Below are positions 13,229 through 16,466 of a stretch of DNA of 16,466 nt, piece after piece. The first letter of the stretch is position 1. Each line of letters opens with the position of its first letter. The position numbers and the translations under genes are program-made. A model generated the notes under the pieces. That model worked only from the letters and a program-made list of their open reading frames with translations. It was not told the origin of the DNA and did not search any database. Source of the DNA: an uncultured Corynebacterium sp. (GTDB taxonomy: Bacteria > Actinomycetota > Actinomycetes > Mycobacteriales > Mycobacteriaceae). The stretch lies in NCBI GenBank assembly GCA_946222625.1, contig CAMILJ010000032.1, positions 1 to 16,466 on the forward strand, read 5' to 3'.

Positions 13229-15118
13229 ATGAATACTACTTTTCTGTGGATTGCGATAGCAGTCATCGTCCTGATTCTGCTGGTGGTCTTGTTCATCGTC
13301 CTGGGCAAGAAGCGCGGCGAGTCGAAGAAGGTCTCCTTCGAAAAGCCCGCGGAGGAGCCGAAGGAGCTGACCCAACAGCAGAAGTCCGGCAACTACCAGG
13401 CCAAGTCTGGCTTTAACTTTGCCCCTGCTGGTGGCGGTACAACTAAGGAGCCTGTCACCGCCTCGAAGCCCGAGCAGCCGGCGCAGGCCCCTGCTGAGCC
13501 CAAGCCTGAGCCGCAGGCGGAGCAGCGTGATGCCACTGAGCTGGCGAATGCGCAGTTAGAGGGCACCGAGGAAACACCGAAGGGCACGAAGCCTAAGGCG
13601 GAGCCGGAGGCGGAGGCACAACCAACGGTAGAAACTAAGCCCGAGGCGGAGGCTAAGGCTGAGGTTAAGCCGGAACCGGCGGCAGAGGCCAAGCCAGTGA
13701 GCGAGCCGGAGCCGGCAAAAGAAGAAGAGGGAAAAGACTCTTCCGCTGGCGTTGTCGCGGCAGGTGCCGCGGGCGCCGCAGCCGCTGGTACTGCCGTGAC
13801 CGGAGCCGCTGCCGCTGACAAGGATGATAAGGACGCTCTAGAAGAAGGCGCGGAGGACGATGCCCCAGCCGCCGAGCAAGAAACCACTGAGCCGGAGCCC
13901 GAAGCTCCCGAAGCTGCTGAGGCAGAAGCAGTGGACGAGGCCCCGAAGGTAGAGGAGGAGCCTTCTGCTCAGTCTGAAGCCGAAGAAGAGGCAGCGGAAG
14001 AGGTAGAAGTACAGCCTGAACCAGAAGCGCAGCCCGAGCCAGAGGAGGCTGAAGCAGAGGAAGCCGCTGCGGCGGCGGGGGCGCAGGCGGCGTCGGCAAG
14101 CGCGGCGCTCGAGGCTGAGCCCGAGGAGCTGGAAGTTTCCGAGGACGCCGAGGTCGTTGAGGCCCCGGCATCTCAGCCGCAGGAGGATATCGCACCGGCC
14201 GCCGGCCGCTTGGGCAAGCTGCGTGGGCGCCTGTCCCGCTCGCAGAACGCCATCGGCCAAGGCCTCATGGGCATTCTTTCCGCTGGTGATCTGGATGATG
14301 ATGCCTGGGAAGAGATTGAAGACACCCTCATCATGGCTGATCTGGGCACCAAGTCCACGATGAAAGTCACCGACTCCCTGCGCGAGAAGATCGCTGAACG
14401 CGGCGTGAGCTCCGAGGCGGAAGCACGCGCCATGCTGCGCGAGGCACTCATCGAGGTTGGCCATCCGGAGATGGACCGCTCCATCAAGGCCATGCCGAAC
14501 GACGGCAAGCCTGCCGTCATCATGGTCGTTGGCGTCAACGGCACCGGCAAGACCACTACGACGGGCAAGCTCGCGCGCGTGCTCGTGGCGATGGGCCACA
14601 ACGTTTTGCTCGGCGCGGCGGATACCTTCCGTGCAGCGGCAGCTGATCAGCTCGAGACCTGGGGTCGCCGCGTAGGCGCATCGACGGTGCGCGGCAAGGA
14701 AGGCGCGGACCCGGCTTCCGTGGCCTTCGATGCCGTCGCCGCTGGTGTGGACCAGGGCGTGGACGTGGTCCTCATCGATACTGCTGGGCGTCTGCACACC
14801 TCCGTTGACCTCATGGACCAGCTGGGCAAGGTCAAGCGCGTGGTGGAGAAGAAGACCGAGGTCGACGAGGTCCTGCTTGTCCTGGACGCGACGGTGGGGC
14901 AGAACGGCCTGACGCAGGCGCGCATTTTCCGCGATGTCGTCGACATCACTGGTGTTGTCCTGACCAAGCTCGATGGCACGGCAAAGGGCGGCATCGTCTT
15001 CCAAGTTCAGGAAGAACTGGGTGTGCCGGTCAAGCTCGTGGGCCTCGGCGAAGGAGCCGATGACCTCGCGCCGTTTGAGGTTGAGGGATTCGTCGATGCC
15101 TTGCTGGGGGAGAAGTAA
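13229..15118 (+). CDS. ftsY: Signal recognition particle receptor FtsY
   Basis: A 629-residue SRP receptor GTPase that delivers ribosome-nascent chain complexes to the membrane. Residues about 4-27 form a hydrophobic helix (TFLWIAIAVIVLILLVVLF), a membrane anchor found in actinobacterial FtsY. Residues about 29-325 are an acidic, Pro/Glu/Ala/Lys-rich A domain, interrupted by an uncharged Ala/Gly segment at 173-196. The NG domain follows: P-loop GVNGTGKT 435-442, DTAGR from 517 and TKLDGTAKGG 579-588. ATG 13229 places the anchor at the very N-terminus; GTG 13193 would add 12 residues without support. GGAGGG lies only one base before the ATG, so it is a poor ribosome site; CACTAT (13216-13221) is 7 bases upstream and may be a weak leaderless -10. 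A terminator closes the unit. The A domain is far longer than in E. coli. Confidence 0.97.
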   Translation: MNTTFLWIAIAVIVLILLVVLFIVLGKKRGESKKVSFEKPAEEPKELTQQQKSGNYQAKSGFNFAPAGGGTTKEPVTASKPEQPAQAPAEPKPEPQAEQRDATELANAQLEGTEETPKGTKPKAEPEAEAQPTVETKPEAEAKAEVKPEPAAEAKPVSEPEPAKEEEGKDSSAGVVAAGAAGAAAAGTAVTGAAAADKDDKDALEEGAEDDAPAAEQETTEPEPEAPEAAEAEAVDEAPKVEEEPSAQSEAEEEAAEEVEVQPEPEAQPEPEEAEAEEAAAAAGAQAASASAALEAEPEELEVSEDAEVVEAPASQPQEDIAPAAGRLGKLRGRLSRSQNAIGQGLMGILSAGDLDDDAWEEIEDTLIMADLGTKSTMKVTDSLREKIAERGVSSEAEARAMLREALIEVGHPEMDRSIKAMPNDGKPAVIMVVGVNGTGKTTTTGKLARVLVAMGHNVLLGAADTFRAAAADQLETWGRRVGASTVRGKEGADPASVAFDAVAAGVDQGVDVVLIDTAGRLHTSVDLMDQLGKVKRVVEKKTEVDEVLLVLDATVGQNGLTQARIFRDVVDITGVVLTKLDGTAKGGIVFQVQEELGVPVKLVGLGEGADDLAPFEVEGFVDALLGEK

Positions 15119-15155
15119 GACCTTATAGATCCCTGGGCTATACCTAAGTTCTTTC

Positions 15156-15195
15156 GAGACGCAGCGCCTCCTTTGTGAGGCGCTTTCGTCGTCTC
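15156..15195 (+). terminator. Terminator hairpin after ftsY
   Basis: AGCGCCTC (15163-15170) pairs with GAGGCGCT (15177-15184) over a 6-base loop, followed by TTCGT. An outer stem GAGACG (15156-15161) / CGTCTC (15190-15195) can extend it. The T tract is short, but the stem is strong and lies 37 bases after the ftsY stop. Confidence 0.75.
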
Positions 15196-15234
15196 CATCC
15201 CATTAAAGATGTGCTTTGGGGGAGGTCACAATGG

Positions 15235-15277
15235 TAGTCTAGGACAGTCCTGTCTATGTGAGGCTGAGTTTTCAGCC
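15235..15277 (+). promoter_or_regulatory. Candidate promoter, operator palindromes and leader hairpin of mrpA
   Basis: In the 188-base gap before mrpA lie a possible -10 (TAGTCT, 15235-15240), two interlocked palindromes, AGGAC-A-GTCCT (15241-15251) and GACAG-TC-CTGTC (15243-15254), and a hairpin GGCTGA-GTTT-TCAGCC (15262-15277). The palindromes would sit at the transcription start and the hairpin in the leader. No T tract follows the hairpin, so it is not a plain terminator. A clear -35 was not found. Confidence 0.35.
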
Positions 15278-15306
15278 CTAACAACGGTTCGTGAGGCTAC
15301 TCTTTC

Positions 15307-16466
15307 GTGACACTCTTGTATGTCGTCCTCCTCGCAGCTGTCGCAGTGGCGCTAGCACCGGTAGCCGTCAAGGTTGCTGATCGCGCAGCCGGCTACCCGC
15401 TAGCCGGCATTTTTATTATCGCCGCGGCACTGTTGGCTAAAGAATTTCCGGCACTGGCCCGTGGCGAAGAACTGTCCTATTCCGTGACGTGGGTGCGTGA
15501 TGTCATCGCACCAGGCGTCGACGTTAACCTCGCCTTCCGCGGCGATGCGCTGGGCGTTTTCTTTGCGATGTTGGCTCTCGTCATCGGCGCTGTGGTTTTT
15601 ACCTATTCCGCTGCCTACCTGCCCAAGGGGAAAGGCAACGTCAGCTTTTATGTGCTGATGACCGCGTTTACGCTGTCGATCCTTTTGCTCGTGCTGGCTA
15701 ATGACGTCGTCGTGCTCTTCCTGGCATGGGAGCTGGTATCGCTGGCGTCGTTCATGCTGATTGCACGCAGCGGTAAGTCCGGTGAGGCCGGTTCGCAGCG
15801 CACGCTCATCCTGACCTTCATCGGCGGCCTCACCTTGCTCACGGGTGTGGCGATTGCCGCGACGGCAGCGGGGACGACGAACCTGGAAGACATCCTCGCC
15901 TCCGATGTATGGGCCGAGCGCCCAGGCTTGACCACCGGGGTTGCCATTCTCATCGCGGCTTCGGCATTCACCAAGTCCGCGCAGTTCCCCTTCCACTTCT
16001 GGTTGCCGGAGGCGATGGCGGCTGCCACGCCGGTCTCGGCCTTCCTGCACGCGGCGGCCGTGGTCAAGGCCGGCGTGTACCTGTTGATTCGTTTCTCCAC
16101 CATCTTCCACGACGTCGCCGCGTGGAACTGGCTGCTCATCGTGGTCGGCATGGGCACCGCCGTCATGTCCGCGGTCTTTGCCGTGCAGAAGACGGACTTG
16201 AAGAAGCTGACCGCCTACTCCACCGTGTCCCACCTGGGGTGGATTGTGGCCACCATCGGCGTCGGCACGCCCTTCGCCATCGCGGCGGCCCTCGTGCACA
16301 CGCTGGCACACGCGCTGTTTAAGTCCTCCATCTTCATGCTCATCGGCGTGATTGACCATGAGGCTGGTTCACGTGACATCCGCCGCCTCGGCGTGTTGTG
16401 GAACAAGATGCCGTGGACCTTTGGCTCCATGCTCATCGGCGCTGCCTCCATGGCTGCGGTCCCGCC
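15307..16466 (+). CDS. mrpA: Na+/H+ antiporter subunit A (MrpA/MnhA type), N-terminal part (cut by window edge)
   Basis: The frame is open from GTG 15307 to the right edge (386 codons plus 2 bases) without a stop. The protein is strongly hydrophobic with many membrane segments. It carries the proton-pumping motifs shared by MrpA and complex I NuoL: E142 in FLAWELVSLASF, K223 in FTKSAQFPFHFWLPEAM, H248 and K254 in FLHAAAVVKAG, and HTLAHALFKSS (331-341). The N-terminus (MTLLYVVLLAAVAVALAP, then FRGDALGVFF and YSAAYLPK) fits MrpA better than NuoL. MrpA works with subunits MrpB-G, expected downstream, in cation/proton exchange for pH and Na+ homeostasis. GTG is chosen because GTGAGG lies about 10 bases upstream and it gives the typical start. 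The C-terminal half, which decides between MrpA and a NuoL- or HyfB-like protein, is outside the window. Confidence 0.85.
   Translation, partial: MTLLYVVLLAAVAVALAPVAVKVADRAAGYPLAGIFIIAAALLAKEFPALARGEELSYSVTWVRDVIAPGVDVNLAFRGDALGVFFAMLALVIGAVVFTYSAAYLPKGKGNVSFYVLMTAFTLSILLLVLANDVVVLFLAWELVSLASFMLIARSGKSGEAGSQRTLILTFIGGLTLLTGVAIAATAAGTTNLEDILASDVWAERPGLTTGVAILIAASAFTKSAQFPFHFWLPEAMAAATPVSAFLHAAAVVKAGVYLLIRFSTIFHDVAAWNWLLIVVGMGTAVMSAVFAVQKTDLKKLTAYSTVSHLGWIVATIGVGTPFAIAAALVHTLAHALFKSSIFMLIGVIDHEAGSRDIRRLGVLWNKMPWTFGSMLIGAASMAAVP

Noticed and set aside
13550..14160. Repetitive GAG/GCG-rich stretch in ftsY as a DNA repeat or CRISPR-like array
   Set aside because: It is irregular codon-level repetition of an acidic Glu/Pro/Ala protein segment with no fixed unit or spacers.
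13838..15004. 388-residue open frame antisense to ftsY
   Set aside because: Arises from the biased codon use of ftsY; the sequence is low complexity and resembles no family, while the plus frame has intact GTPase motifs.
15400..16359. 319-residue open frame antisense to the antiporter gene
   Set aside because: His/Arg/Gly-rich shadow; the plus frame shows clear MrpA/NuoL motifs and membrane segments.

Overview
The window is a stretch of conserved chromosomal DNA from a high-GC actinobacterium, almost certainly a Corynebacterium. The order sepIVA-like / DUF177 / rnc / mutM / acyP / smc / ftsY is the order known from Corynebacterium and Mycobacterium. The flanking gdh, glycerate kinase and glgP genes match the Corynebacterium glutamicum neighbourhood as I remember it. 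The species cannot be named from the sequence alone.

Layout. Positions 1-206 (minus) hold the N-terminus of a glycogen phosphorylase that runs off the left edge. Positions 348-1556 (minus) encode an M20D amidohydrolase. A small gene of unknown function (1593-1991, plus) is divergent from it and overlaps a glycerate kinase (1988-3124, minus) tail to tail by 4 bases. NADP-dependent glutamate dehydrogenase (3296-4642, plus) is divergent from the kinase and ends in a hairpin terminator. Then comes a long plus-strand cluster: SepIVA/DivIVA-like coiled-coil protein, DUF177 (YceD-like) protein, RNase III, Fpg/MutM glycosylase, an alanine/glycine:cation symporter, acylphosphatase, Smc and FtsY. FtsY is followed by a strong terminator. 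A new unit, the N-terminal 386 codons of a MrpA-type Na+/H+ antiporter subunit, starts at GTG 15307 and runs off the right edge.

How the genes work together. The left third is carbon and nitrogen metabolism: glycogen breakdown, glycerate phosphorylation, ammonium assimilation and removal of acyl groups from amino acids. The central cluster serves basic chromosome and envelope functions: septation, rRNA processing, base excision repair, chromosome condensation and membrane-protein targeting. The symporter sits inside this cluster without an obvious functional link.

The most notable patterns are regulatory. Several start codons without a good Shine-Dalgarno sequence (glycerate kinase, sepIVA-like, symporter, smc) have a TAnnnT -10 element 6-7 bases upstream, so leaderless transcripts are predicted. 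The smc -10 element is built on the acyP stop codon. Three genes carry hairpins at or straddling their stop codons instead of, or in addition to, downstream terminators. I found no phage, insertion sequence, CRISPR, tRNA or rRNA, and no clear sign of a new multi-gene system.
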